Assembly: GCA_016208205.1 (NCBI GenBank)
Contig: JACQYP010000064.1
Coordinates: forward strand, 1 to 8,111
From: Candidatus Desantisiibacteriota bacterium
GTDB lineage: Bacteria > UBA9089 > CG2-30-40-21
DNA length: 8,111 nucleotides
Reading direction: 5' to 3'
Positions 1-6,097 of this stretch are shown here, one piece after another; position 1 is the first letter of the stretch, and each line of letters starts with the position of its first letter. Both the position numbers and the translations under genes were made by a program. The notes under the pieces are model-generated. The model ran no database searches, had not been told where the DNA came from, and saw only the letters and a program-made list of their open reading frames with translations.

Positions 1-28
1 AGGAAGAGTTAGGACACCTGAGGGGGAG

Positions 29-48
29 ATTCCTGCATACGCAGGAAT
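29..48. repeat. Short palindrome, CCTGCATNCGCAGG type
   Basis: The sequence ATTCCTGC (29-36), loop ATAC, GCAGGAAT (41-48) is a perfect 8-bp stem with a 4-base loop. The core differs by one base from the two tandem copies at 2678-2721, so it belongs to the same dispersed family. It lies more than 140 bp before the first gene and no function is evident. Confidence 0.7.
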
Positions 49-73
49 GACAGTGATATACGGTGTCAGTTCA

Positions 74-97
74 GAACCGACAACCGTGAACGGTTAC
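74..97 (+). repeat. 24-bp dispersed repeat, copy 1
   Basis: These 24 bases recur exactly, in inverted orientation, at 7948-7971 near the other end of the window. The sequence begins GAACCGACAACC and ends GAACGGTTAC. Its core AACCGTGAAC appears again near 4056-4065 before ispG. An exact 24-base match is not expected by chance in 8 kb, so this is a dispersed repeat of the genome. No coding role is visible. Confidence 0.85.
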
Positions 98-149
98 TAA
101 AGCTTAAAGGATGATTCCTTCCCGAACACCGAAGATCGAACTTAAGATT

Positions 150-168
150 ACGAAGCGAGACGCTTCGT
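150..168 (+). repeat. Hairpin in the leader of the binding-protein gene
   Basis: ACGAAGCG (150-157), loop AGA, CGCTTCGT (161-168) forms a perfect 8-bp stem. It ends 10 bases before the Shine-Dalgarno GAGGT (179-183) of the gene at 191. It could shape the transcript leader, or be a remnant of the GCGAAGC-type repeats seen at 2820-2914. There is no T-tract, so it is not a good intrinsic terminator. Confidence 0.5.
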
Positions 169-190
169 CTACTAATATGAGGTTGTAGTA

Positions 191-1159
191 ATGTTAAAAA
201 AGCTTTTTTATTGGATAGAGCATTTCAGAACACAGCCAAAAACTCTATTTATTGCCATGCTCGTGGTTATCCTTTCCCTGACATCTTCTGCCTGGTGGTG
301 TTTTGCGGATAGACAGGCAGCAGTAGCAGTTATCCTTTCCTCAGATATTGCTCCTTACCAGCAAACCTGTCAGGGGTTTGAAGGGTTTTTTAAGCAACGG
401 CAGATAGCCTTGCAGATATATAAGTATAATCTAAAGCACCAGAACACGGAAATAATTTATTCTCAAATAGAAAAGCAAAAACCGGATATAATCATTACCC
501 TGGGTTCAAATGCATTAAAATCAGTTAGACAGAGAATAACACATATCCCTGTAGTGTTTTCCCTGGTGCTTAATCCAAAAGAGCTTGCCGGCTCAAATAT
601 TACCGGGGTTTCATTAAATATCTCCGGTAGAATGCAGTTGAGAAAGATAAAAATGTTTCTGCCATGGGTTAAAAAAATCGGAATGATTTATTCACCGGAC
701 ACCATCCAGATGTATAATGAAATGTTGCAGGCATGCAAAGAGTCAGATTGCCGGCTAATCTCCCGTGAGATTAGCCAGGGAGAGGACATCTCTAAGGCAC
801 TTAAAGGTATCTCTAAAATAGATTGTTTTTTAATGACACCTGATCCGGACATATATTTCCCTAAGACAGTAGAATATCTACTGATAGAGGGATTAAAGGA
901 AAAATTTCCGGTGATTGGTCTTTCTTCTTATTACACAAGAGCAGGCGCCTTGATCTCTTTCGAGTGCGATTATCAGGATATAGGGGCACAAACCGGGGAG
1001 ATTGCCCTCTCGATACTTAATGGTCAGAGCCCGGATGCTATCTCCATTGCAGAACCGCAAAAGATAAGATTTTCTTTGAATCTGTGGACTGCTAAGCGAT
1101 TGGGCTTAGAGATTCCTGAAGCAATTATCAAGCAAGCAAGTGAGGTTTTTGGGAAATGA
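191..1159 (+). CDS. ABC_sub_bind family periplasmic binding protein
   Basis: A 322-residue protein resembling the ABC_sub_bind (TrpX-like, PF04392) substrate-binding family. Residues 1-17 are basic, followed by a hydrophobic stretch (about 18-36) that is either a cleavable signal peptide or a membrane anchor; no proper lipobox is seen. The two-lobed binding fold follows: VAVILSSD (45-52), the family-typical PDIIITLGSNAL (98-109), HIPVVFSLVLNP (118-129), the hinge-like SNITGVSLN (135-143), KKIGMIYSP (161-169), and FPVIGLSSYYTRAGALISF (239-257). The end, NLWTAKRLGLEIP (297-309), is also typical. The start is supported by GAGGT at 179-183, 7 bases before the ATG. A sensor kinase follows after 67 bp and no permease or ATPase is nearby, so I infer a sensory rather than a transport role. 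The ligand cannot be told from sequence; some members of the family bind amino acids. Confidence 0.88.
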   Translation: MLKKLFYWIEHFRTQPKTLFIAMLVVILSLTSSAWWCFADRQAAVAVILSSDIAPYQQTCQGFEGFFKQRQIALQIYKYNLKHQNTEIIYSQIEKQKPDIIITLGSNALKSVRQRITHIPVVFSLVLNPKELAGSNITGVSLNISGRMQLRKIKMFLPWVKKIGMIYSPDTIQMYNEMLQACKESDCRLISREISQGEDISKALKGISKIDCFLMTPDPDIYFPKTVEYLLIEGLKEKFPVIGLSSYYTRAGALISFECDYQDIGAQTGEIALSILNGQSPDAISIAEPQKIRFSLNLWTAKRLGLEIPEAIIKQASEVFGK

Positions 1160-1199
1160 AGGCTGAAGGCTATTCCTAAACACCTTCAGTCTTCAGCCT
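1160..1199 (+). repeat. Intercistronic hairpin between binding protein and kinase
   Basis: AGGCTGAAGGCT (1160-1171) pairs with AGTCTTCAGCCT (1188-1199): 12 pairs including one G-U, with a 16-base loop. It starts at the base after the TGA stop of the binding-protein gene. No T-tract follows, so full termination is unlikely. It could stabilise the upstream message or partly reduce read-through into the kinase gene, as REP-like elements do in some binding-protein operons; this is inference. Confidence 0.6.
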
Positions 1200-1226
1200 A
1201 TCCCACCTGAGTAGTGAGGAGCTTTT

Positions 1227-2585
1227 ATGCAATTTGGAATTGATAAAAAAATCAACTCTTTATTTATCTTATCAGTTATCATTATGGGAACAATCCTTGG
1301 CTCTTGTTTTCTCTATCATGAGGAACAAGCCCTTCTGTCTGAATTTGATGAGAGGGCAAAGGCATTAGTTAATAGTTTGGCCTCAAACAGTGAATATTCG
1401 ATTCTGTTTGGGAATCAGGAAATGCTTTCTAAGACAGGCAAAACGGTTATAAGACAAAAAGATGTTATTTTCTGTGAAATCAAGGATAACCAAGGGGAAA
1501 TTCTGTTTCAGGCAGGAACAAAGCAGGGCAGATATATCAAGAAATTTACCGCTTCTATTCAGAGTGAGAGGTTTAGAGAAGGGACACAGGAGGAGATGTT
1601 TTTAAGTACAGCTGAAAAAGAGACAAAAGAGACCCAGGAGATTGGTAATGTATGTTTAATCTTTTCCCTTGCCGGCATAAAACAAAGATTAGAGGATATG
1701 AAACATATTATCAGCTTAATAGTTATATTTTCTGTCCTTTTTACATCCATAGCCATTACCTTATTGGTTAGACTCATATTAGGCAGGCCAATTAATAGAC
1801 TGCTTATGGGTACGAAAATAGTTGCTAAGGGCAATTTTGACTATCATGTGCCTATTAAAAGCAACGATGAAATTGGGCAATTGACCAGGTCATTTGATCA
1901 AATGACAGAAGAGTTAAAGATCTTCCGTGATAAACTTGTTAAATCGGAAAAGCTTGCTGCTGCCAGTCAAATCGCCTCTGAAGCCGCACATGAGATAAAG
2001 AATCCATTGGCAGTAATCAAAGCCGGCATCTATTTTTTGAAAAAAATCCTGATAGATGCGCCAAACACGGTGCAGAATACCATCTTGCAGATAGATGGGG
2101 CAGCAAATAGAATTACCTCTTATATAGATGACCTGCTGAACTTTTCAAAGCCGCCGGTGCTTAACCCAATATCGGTTGAGATAAATGAGGTGCTTGAGGA
2201 CTCTCTAAAAGAGCTGTCTCAAGAAATATTCTCAGGTATAAAGATAATCAGGGATTTTGCACCTGAGCTGCCCTTGATAGAAGCTGATCCCCAGCGTCTC
2301 AAACAAGTATTTACCAATCTTATTAAGAATGCCTCAGAAGCTATGAAAGGAAATGGGGAGTTAAGAATTAAGAGTGAAAAGGGTCCCATAATAATCATCT
2401 CTGATACCGGAGCGGGAATATCAGAGCAGGACATGAAACATATCTTTGACCCGTTTTTTACCACCAAGGGCAAGGGCACAGGTTTGGGACTGGCTATAGT
2501 CAATCGTATTATCGAGGCACATAAAGGAAGCATTGAGGTTGTTAGTCAGCCTGGTTGTGGCACAAGCTTTATTATTAAGATGTAA
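1227..2585 (+). CDS. Membrane sensor histidine kinase with CHASE8-like domain
   Basis: A 452-residue sensor kinase that would autophosphorylate a histidine and pass phosphate to a response regulator not present here. In order: transmembrane segment 1 (about 10-29); an extracytoplasmic domain (about 30-159) with the CHASE8-like patterns LVNSLASNSEYSILFGNQEML (47-67, in two parts around the S-Y) and VIFCEIKDNQGEILF; transmembrane segment 2 (about 160-183); HAMP (about 184-235); dimerisation/phosphoacceptor domain with HEIKNP, phosphoacceptor H255; and the ATPase domain with N-box NLIKNASEAM (N364, N368), G1 box DTGAG (393-397), F-box DPFF (408-411) and G2 box GKGTGLGL (415-422). All catalytic boxes are intact. 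The ATPase type is NtrB-like. GAGGAG at 1216-1221, 5 bases before the ATG, fixes the start. The preceding binding-protein gene on the same strand is the likely sensory partner. The kinase output is unknown. Confidence 0.94.
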   Translation: MQFGIDKKINSLFILSVIIMGTILGSCFLYHEEQALLSEFDERAKALVNSLASNSEYSILFGNQEMLSKTGKTVIRQKDVIFCEIKDNQGEILFQAGTKQGRYIKKFTASIQSERFREGTQEEMFLSTAEKETKETQEIGNVCLIFSLAGIKQRLEDMKHIISLIVIFSVLFTSIAITLLVRLILGRPINRLLMGTKIVAKGNFDYHVPIKSNDEIGQLTRSFDQMTEELKIFRDKLVKSEKLAAASQIASEAAHEIKNPLAVIKAGIYFLKKILIDAPNTVQNTILQIDGAANRITSYIDDLLNFSKPPVLNPISVEINEVLEDSLKELSQEIFSGIKIIRDFAPELPLIEADPQRLKQVFTNLIKNASEAMKGNGELRIKSEKGPIIIISDTGAGISEQDMKHIFDPFFTTKGKGTGLGLAIVNRIIEAHKGSIEVVSQPGCGTSFIIKM

Positions 2586-2588
2586 AAA

Positions 2589-2632
2589 GGTAACTACTCA
2601 GGTTGTTTAGGCTGTAGGCTGTTAGACTGTAG
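2589..2632 (+). repeat. CTACTCAGG word plus short GGCTGTA repeats
   Basis: GGTAACTACTCAGG (2589-2602) is followed by GGCTGTA, GGCTGTT and AGACTGT (2610-2630), three near-copies of a 7-base unit. The ten bases ACTACTCAGG occur in reverse complement at 1206-1215 before the kinase gene, and GGTAACTACTC also occurs on the minus strand at 5953-5963 before lptB. This is a dispersed low-complexity repeat with no evident function. Confidence 0.55.
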
Positions 2633-2677
2633 TGCCCTCGTCAATCTTAAAATGACGGTAAATGGGTAGTAGCAACT

Positions 2678-2721
2678 CCCTGCATTCGCAGGGACAAGCC
2701 CCTGCATTCGCAGGGACAAGC
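2678..2721 (+). repeat. Two tandem copies of a 22-bp palindromic unit
   Basis: Bases 2678-2699 and 2700-2721 are identical. Each unit contains CCCTGC, loop ATTC, GCAGGG, then ACAAGC, so each can form its own hairpin. The stems are 2677-2683 with 2688-2694, and 2700-2705 with 2710-2715. A degenerate relative rich in CCCCC/GGGGG may follow at about 2737-2764. The same core with one changed base is at 29-48. Confidence 0.85.
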
Positions 2722-2779
2722 TTTAGGTTGCGTTTTGTCCCCCGCTGTCGAGGCCAGGGGGTGGGAAAAAATACTGCCT

Positions 2780-2948
2780 GTAATGGGTCAGTGAACGGTA
2801 GGGAAACTACCAAGTGCATCATTGCGAGCGACCAAAAGCCTTTAGCTGCGAGCGAAGCGAAGCAGGAAGCAATCTTGTCGCCGATTGCTTCGTCGCCAGT
2901 AGCTCCTCGCAATGACACTCTGGTACCCACTGTTCACTGACCCATTAC
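2780..2948. repeat. 169-bp nested inverted-repeat (MITE-like) element
   Basis: The outer arms are a perfect 17-bp inverted repeat, GTAATGGGTCAGTGAAC at 2780-2796 and its complement at 2932-2948. Inside sits a second palindrome, CATTGCGAG (2820-2828) with CTCGCAATG (2906-2914), and at its core a hairpin GAAGCAATC (2866-2874), 8-base loop, GATTGCTTC (2883-2891). The three pairs are roughly concentric. The inner part, with GCGAGCGAAGCGAAGC, resembles a palindromic repeat I recall from many bacterial genomes. No transposase gene is present and I see no clear target-site duplication at the edges. Confidence 0.75.
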
Positions 2949-2967
2949 CCACAGAGACATAGATGAA

Positions 2968-3972
2968 ATGTATGAAAATTTAATGATATTATTAATTTCT
3001 GCATATATTGCTGACTTGATTATAGGGGATCCCCAGTGGCTGCCACATCCTGTCCGGTGGATGGGCAGGCTGATAGGATTTCTGGATAAAAGATGGAACA
3101 AGTGTCCTATTACACTTGGTAAAGAAGAATCCTCTGGAAAAGCTGTTGACTGGTTTATGAGAATAAAGGGAATAGCCCTTGGTCTGATAGTTATTGGCAC
3201 AAGCATTTCTCTGGCATATCTATTCATAGAGGTTTTGGGTAAGATTCATCCATTGCTCGGGGCAGCGGCATGGATATATACAGCCTACACCACCTTTGCC
3301 ATAAAAGACCTGTGGGTTAAGGCAAAGGCTGTCTTGGAAGAATTAGAAACAGGCTCGATAGATATTGCCAGAGACAAGCTTTCTATGATTGTAGGCAGGG
3401 ATACGCAGCAGCTACAGAAGGATGAGATTATTACAGCTACAATAGAAAGTGTAGCAGAAAGTACGAATGATGGGGTTATTGCCCCGTTATTTTATCTAAT
3501 ACTGGGTGGGACTGTGCTTGCCATTGCCTATCGGGCAATAAATACCCTTGATTCTATGGTTGGCTATAAGAATGAAAGATATATAAACCTTGGATGGTTT
3601 TCTGCACGATTAGACGATGCAGCAAACTTTATTCCAGCCCGAATCTGCGGTTTTTTGATCCCTGTATCATCCTTTCTTCTGGGTAAGGGTTTTTCTTCCT
3701 CTTTTAAGATTATGCTTCGTGACCATAAAAATCATGCCTCACCAAATAGTGGCATCCCGGAGGCAGCTATGGCTGGTGCATTAAAAATAAGATTGGGCGG
3801 GGATGCATGGTATAACGGACATCTTCATAAAAGACCGTTTATGGGTGAATCAGGAAGGGAAGTTGTACCAAGCCTTATTAATCAGGCATTGATCATCTGT
3901 TTTGTCAGCTCATTTCAGTTGATTGTTATTGGGGTGATTATTATGAAAATTTTTTACTGCGAAGGACATTGA
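2968..3972 (+). CDS. cbiB: Adenosylcobinamide-phosphate synthase CbiB
   Basis: A 334-residue integral membrane protein of the CbiB/CobD family. It attaches the aminopropanol (or its phosphate) arm to adenosylcobyric acid, giving adenosylcobinamide (phosphate), a late step of cobamide synthesis. Visible family motifs: IIGDP with HPVR (18-30), IVGRDT (141-146), ATIESVAESTNDG (157-169), NTLDSMVGYKNERY (192-205), DDAANFIPAR (216-225), and RDHKNHASPNSG (251-262) followed by PEAAMAGAL. Hydrophobic segments lie near 5-20, 66-90, 94-112, 170-190, 222-240 and 304-328. Length is about usual for the family. The start is not firmly fixed: no strong Shine-Dalgarno is present, and the ATG at 2983 (residue 6) would align equally well with known N-termini. 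No other cobamide gene is in the window, so the gene is isolated here. Its stop codon forms the first bases of the next palindromic element. Confidence 0.95.
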   Translation: MYENLMILLISAYIADLIIGDPQWLPHPVRWMGRLIGFLDKRWNKCPITLGKEESSGKAVDWFMRIKGIALGLIVIGTSISLAYLFIEVLGKIHPLLGAAAWIYTAYTTFAIKDLWVKAKAVLEELETGSIDIARDKLSMIVGRDTQQLQKDEIITATIESVAESTNDGVIAPLFYLILGGTVLAIAYRAINTLDSMVGYKNERYINLGWFSARLDDAANFIPARICGFLIPVSSFLLGKGFSSSFKIMLRDHKNHASPNSGIPEAAMAGALKIRLGGDAWYNGHLHKRPFMGESGREVVPSLINQALIICFVSSFQLIVIGVIIMKIFYCEGH

Positions 3973-4040
3973 TGGGTTTCACCCATCCTACTTTCTCTTT
4001 TGCCTCTTGTAGGATGGGTTAAGCGGAGCGCAACCCATCA
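3970..4040. repeat. Palindromic GTAGGATGGGTT-type element
   Basis: Outer arms TGATGGGTT (3970-3978) and AACCCATCA (4032-4040) enclose inner arms ACCCATCCTAC (3981-3991) and GTAGGATGGGT (4009-4019). Two alternative folds are possible: one long hairpin from the 11-bp arms, or two local hairpins, GATGGGT/ACCCATC (3971-3977 with 3981-3987) and GATGGGTT/AACCCATC (4013-4020 with 4032-4039). The right half, with AAGCGGAGCGC in the loop, resembles a widespread bacterial intergenic repeat. The element starts on the TGA stop of cbiB, so it lies in the cbiB transcript and might protect its 3' end; it has no T-tract. Confidence 0.85.
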
Positions 4041-4092
4041 TGCGGAGCTCTAACCTTGAACCGTGAACCAGACACCCGAGAGTTACTCTAAC

Positions 4093-4108
4093 TTTCGTGA
4101 TTTCGTGA
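4093..4108 (+). repeat. Tandem TTTCGTGA repeat before ispG
   Basis: The 8-base unit TTTCGTGA occurs twice in succession, about 25 bases before the ispG start. I see no convincing -35/-10 pair in 4041-4132, so the source of ispG transcription is unclear: it may read through from cbiB or start from a non-consensus promoter. Confidence 0.5.
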
Positions 4109-4132
4109 TAAGACTACCACAAGGAGAATCAA

Positions 4133-5182
4133 ATGGAATGTATTTTTCGCAGAGATTCTATGTCTGTAAAGATAGGCAATCTTATCATAGGTGGGAAACA
4201 GCCTGTATCTGTTCAATCGATGACCAAGACCGATACCCGGGATATTCCGGCTACTATTTCACAGATTAAACAGTTAGAAGATGCCGGGTGCGAAATAATT
4301 AGGGTTGCTGTGCCTGATATGACAGCTGCTAAGTGTCTCGGGCAGATTCGCAGCCAGATTAATATCCCAATAGTTGCTGATATTCATTTTGATTATCGCC
4401 TGGCCATAGAGGCAATCAGGCAGGGTGTGGATAAATTAAGATTAAACCCTGGAAATATTAAAGATACAGGAAAGGTCAGTCTTATATGCCGTGAGGCTAA
4501 AAGATTTAACATCCCTATTCGTATTGGGGTAAATAGCGGCTCTGTTGATAGAAAAAGATTCACAGAGATAACACCTCAGGCAATTGTAACCTCAGCCATG
4601 GAGCATATATGCCTTTTAGAGGAATGTGATTTTACTAACATCGTTGTTTCCTTAAAAGCATCCTCTATCCCTCTAACCATTGAATCATATAAACTAATGT
4701 CAGAAATGACCTCATATCCATTTCATATTGGTATCACAGAGGCAGGTCCGATTCGCTCTGGAGGTATCAGGTCTGGTGTGGGCATAGGAATACTATTGTC
4801 CATGGGCTTGGGGGATACTGTCAGGGTTTCACTCACCGCTGATCCAATAGAAGAGGTTTATGCTGCCTATGAAATCCTTCAATCCCTGAACCTGCGAAGG
4901 CATGGAATTCAACTGGTCTCTTGTCCTACATGTGGCAGAACAGAGGTGGATCTTCAAAAAATCGTTTACTTGCTTGAAGATAAGCTAAGGGTTATAAAAA
5001 AACCTCTTCATGTAGCGATAATGGGTTGTGTTGTTAATGGACCCGGCGAGGCATCTGAGGCAGATATAGGGGTAGCCTGCGGCAAGGGCGTTGGTCTCTT
5101 GTTTAAGAAGGGAATGCCTCTTTATAAGGTGCCGCAAGAAGGGATTGTTGATGCATTGATGGATGAAATTAGTCAGATTTAA
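4133..5182 (+). CDS. ispG: 4-hydroxy-3-methylbut-2-enyl diphosphate synthase IspG
   Basis: A 349-residue IspG (GcpE). It converts methylerythritol cyclodiphosphate to HMBPP in the cytoplasm, the penultimate step of the MEP isoprenoid pathway, using a [4Fe-4S] cluster and an external reductant (flavodoxin or ferredoxin). The TIM-barrel half starts with GGKQPVSVQSMTKTDT (20-35) and includes VADIHFDYRLA (81-91) and LRLNPGNI (102-109). The C-terminal cluster domain carries SCPTCGRTEVD (263-273) and AIMGCVVNGPGEASEADIG (295-313). The cluster ligands would be C264, C267, C299 and E306. This is the short bacterial form without the extra domain of plant and some bacterial IspG. AAGGAG at 4121-4126, 6 bases before the ATG, fixes the start. 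It is on the same strand as cbiB, 160 bp downstream, but has no pathway link to it. All key residues are intact. Confidence 0.97.
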   Translation: MECIFRRDSMSVKIGNLIIGGKQPVSVQSMTKTDTRDIPATISQIKQLEDAGCEIIRVAVPDMTAAKCLGQIRSQINIPIVADIHFDYRLAIEAIRQGVDKLRLNPGNIKDTGKVSLICREAKRFNIPIRIGVNSGSVDRKRFTEITPQAIVTSAMEHICLLEECDFTNIVVSLKASSIPLTIESYKLMSEMTSYPFHIGITEAGPIRSGGIRSGVGIGILLSMGLGDTVRVSLTADPIEEVYAAYEILQSLNLRRHGIQLVSCPTCGRTEVDLQKIVYLLEDKLRVIKKPLHVAIMGCVVNGPGEASEADIGVACGKGVGLLFKKGMPLYKVPQEGIVDALMDEISQI

Positions 5183-5196
5183 GGGTACTGCATTAC

Positions 5197-5919
5197 TTAC
5201 ATCTTGAATTTTTCTCCAAGATAAACCTTTCTTGCTACCGGGTCATTAACCAACTCATCTGCTGCCCCGGACAAGAGTACCTCACCATCATAAATGATAT
5301 AAGAACGATCTGTTATCTGGAGTGTTTCACGGACATTGTGGTCTGTAATCAATACGCCAATACCCTTACCTTTGAGCCTGCCGATTATATGTTGTATCTC
5401 TGAAACCGCAATCGGGTCAATTCCAACAAACGGCTCATCCAACAATAAGAACTTAGGCTGCGTCACAAGTAATCTGGCTATTTCACACCTTCGCCTTTCG
5501 CCGCCGGAGAGGGTATCGCCTTTTTGTCTAATAATATGTTCAATATTGAACTCATTTAACAAAGCCTCACACCTTTCTTTCTGCTCTTTTCGGGAAAGAT
5601 GCGTTGTTTCCAGAATAGCCATCAGGTTTTGTTCAACCGTAAGCCCTCGAAATATGGATGCCTCTTGCGGCAAATAGCCAATACCGCTTTGAGCCCGCCG
5701 ATACATAGGGAATGCAGTAATATTCTGCTCATCAATCCATATATGCCCGGAATCCGGTGTAATCATCCCCACGGTCATATAGAATATGGTTGTCTTGCCG
5801 GCACCATTTGGTCCAAGCAAGCCTACAACCTCACCGGCGTTTACCTCTATATCAACACCTTTTACCACACATCTGCGGCCATAGTGTTTGATTAAGCCTT
5901 TAGTTTTTAATAAAGCCAT
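5197..5919 (-). CDS. lptB: LPS export ABC transporter ATP-binding protein LptB
   Basis: A 240-residue ATPase, the expected length of LptB, which powers extraction of LPS from the inner membrane by LptFG and its transfer along LptC-LptA to the outer membrane. Visible motifs: Walker A GPNGAGKT (36-43), Q-loop Q85 in YLPQEASIF, signature LSGGERRR (137-144), Walker B FLLLDEP (157-163) followed by FVGIDP, and H-loop H194 in ITDHNVRE. FRGLTVEQNLMAILE (90-104) and the end VYLGEKFKM (232-240) are typical of LptB rather than of the related amino-acid transporter ATPases (LivF/LivG). No lptA, lptC or rpoN is next to it, unlike the common proteobacterial cluster; an lptA/lptC could lie elsewhere. The Shine-Dalgarno is weak (AGGGAT, about 9 bases before the ATG). 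It ends 14 bp from the end of the convergent ispG. Confidence 0.92.
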   Translation of the reverse strand: MALLKTKGLIKHYGRRCVVKGVDIEVNAGEVVGLLGPNGAGKTTIFYMTVGMITPDSGHIWIDEQNITAFPMYRRAQSGIGYLPQEASIFRGLTVEQNLMAILETTHLSRKEQKERCEALLNEFNIEHIIRQKGDTLSGGERRRCEIARLLVTQPKFLLLDEPFVGIDPIAVSEIQHIIGRLKGKGIGVLITDHNVRETLQITDRSYIIYDGEVLLSGAADELVNDPVARKVYLGEKFKM

Positions 5920-5937
5920 ACTCTTTATCCCTGACTT

Positions 5938-5965
5938 ATTGTAATTACTCAGGAGTAGTTACCAA
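5938..5965 (-). promoter_or_regulatory. Possible lptB promoter overlapping a palindrome
   Basis: On the minus strand TTGGTA (5960-5965), a 16-bp spacer and TACAAT (5938-5943) give a moderate sigma-70-like match about 20 bases upstream of the lptB start. The spacer is mostly an imperfect palindrome, GTAATTACTC (5941-5950), AG, GAGTAGTTAC (5953-5962), with one mismatch in ten pairs. It could be an operator, or simply the dispersed CTACTC repeat seen also at 2589-2602. The promoter call is weak. Confidence 0.3.
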
Positions 5966-5973
5966 AAAATCAA

Positions 5974-5997
5974 GGGGCAGACACACAGGTCTGCCCC
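5974..5997. repeat. GGGGCAGAC palindromic repeat, copy 1
   Basis: GGGGCAGAC (5974-5982), loop ACACAG, GTCTGCCCC (5989-5997) forms a perfect 9-bp stem, followed by CTACAA. A close copy with the same 6-base loop size and the same TACAA tail is at 6098-6119. Both lie between fhs and lptB. This is an intergenic repeat of a type I recall in environmental genomes; no function is evident. Confidence 0.8.
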
Positions 5998-6097
5998 CTA
6001 CAATCACATGTTTTAACCTGTCCCCTACTGATTGGTGGAATAGGAATTTCCCTTTCGCAGAGGGGTGTTTCATAACAGCAGGATTGCTCAGAAAGGA

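Larger units (their letters stand above)
2586..2967. other. 382-bp intergenic region filled with repeats
   Basis: This gap between the kinase and cbiB holds no convincing gene: the open frames across it translate palindromic repeats and show no family features. It contains, in order, a CTACTCAGG word with short GGCTGTA-type repeats (2589-2632), two tandem copies of a 22-bp palindromic unit (2678-2721), and a 169-bp nested inverted repeat (2780-2948) ending 20 bp before cbiB. I see no clear promoter, no intrinsic terminator with a T-tract, and no cobalamin riboswitch B12 box (GCCACTG). Confidence 0.7.

Noticed and set aside
2..100. Open plus-strand frame from the left edge ending at TAA 98-100
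   Set aside because: It runs through a hairpin repeat and the 24-bp dispersed repeat and its translation resembles no protein end.
2662..2940. Open frames of about 92-102 codons on both strands in the 2586-2967 gap
   Set aside because: They translate tandem hairpin units and the nested inverted repeat, lack a ribosome binding site and show no domain.
2780..2967. Cobalamin riboswitch before cbiB
   Set aside because: The region is structured, but no B12 box (GCCACTG) or other conserved cobalamin-riboswitch segment is visible; the structure is explained by inverted repeats.
4053..4085. TTGAAC as a -35 box for ispG
   Set aside because: No acceptable -10 hexamer lies 16-18 bp downstream, and the word is part of the AACCGTGAAC repeat family.
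4063..4269. 68-codon plus-strand frame overlapping the ispG start
   Set aside because: It overlaps the well-supported beginning of IspG in another frame and starts within repeat-like sequence.
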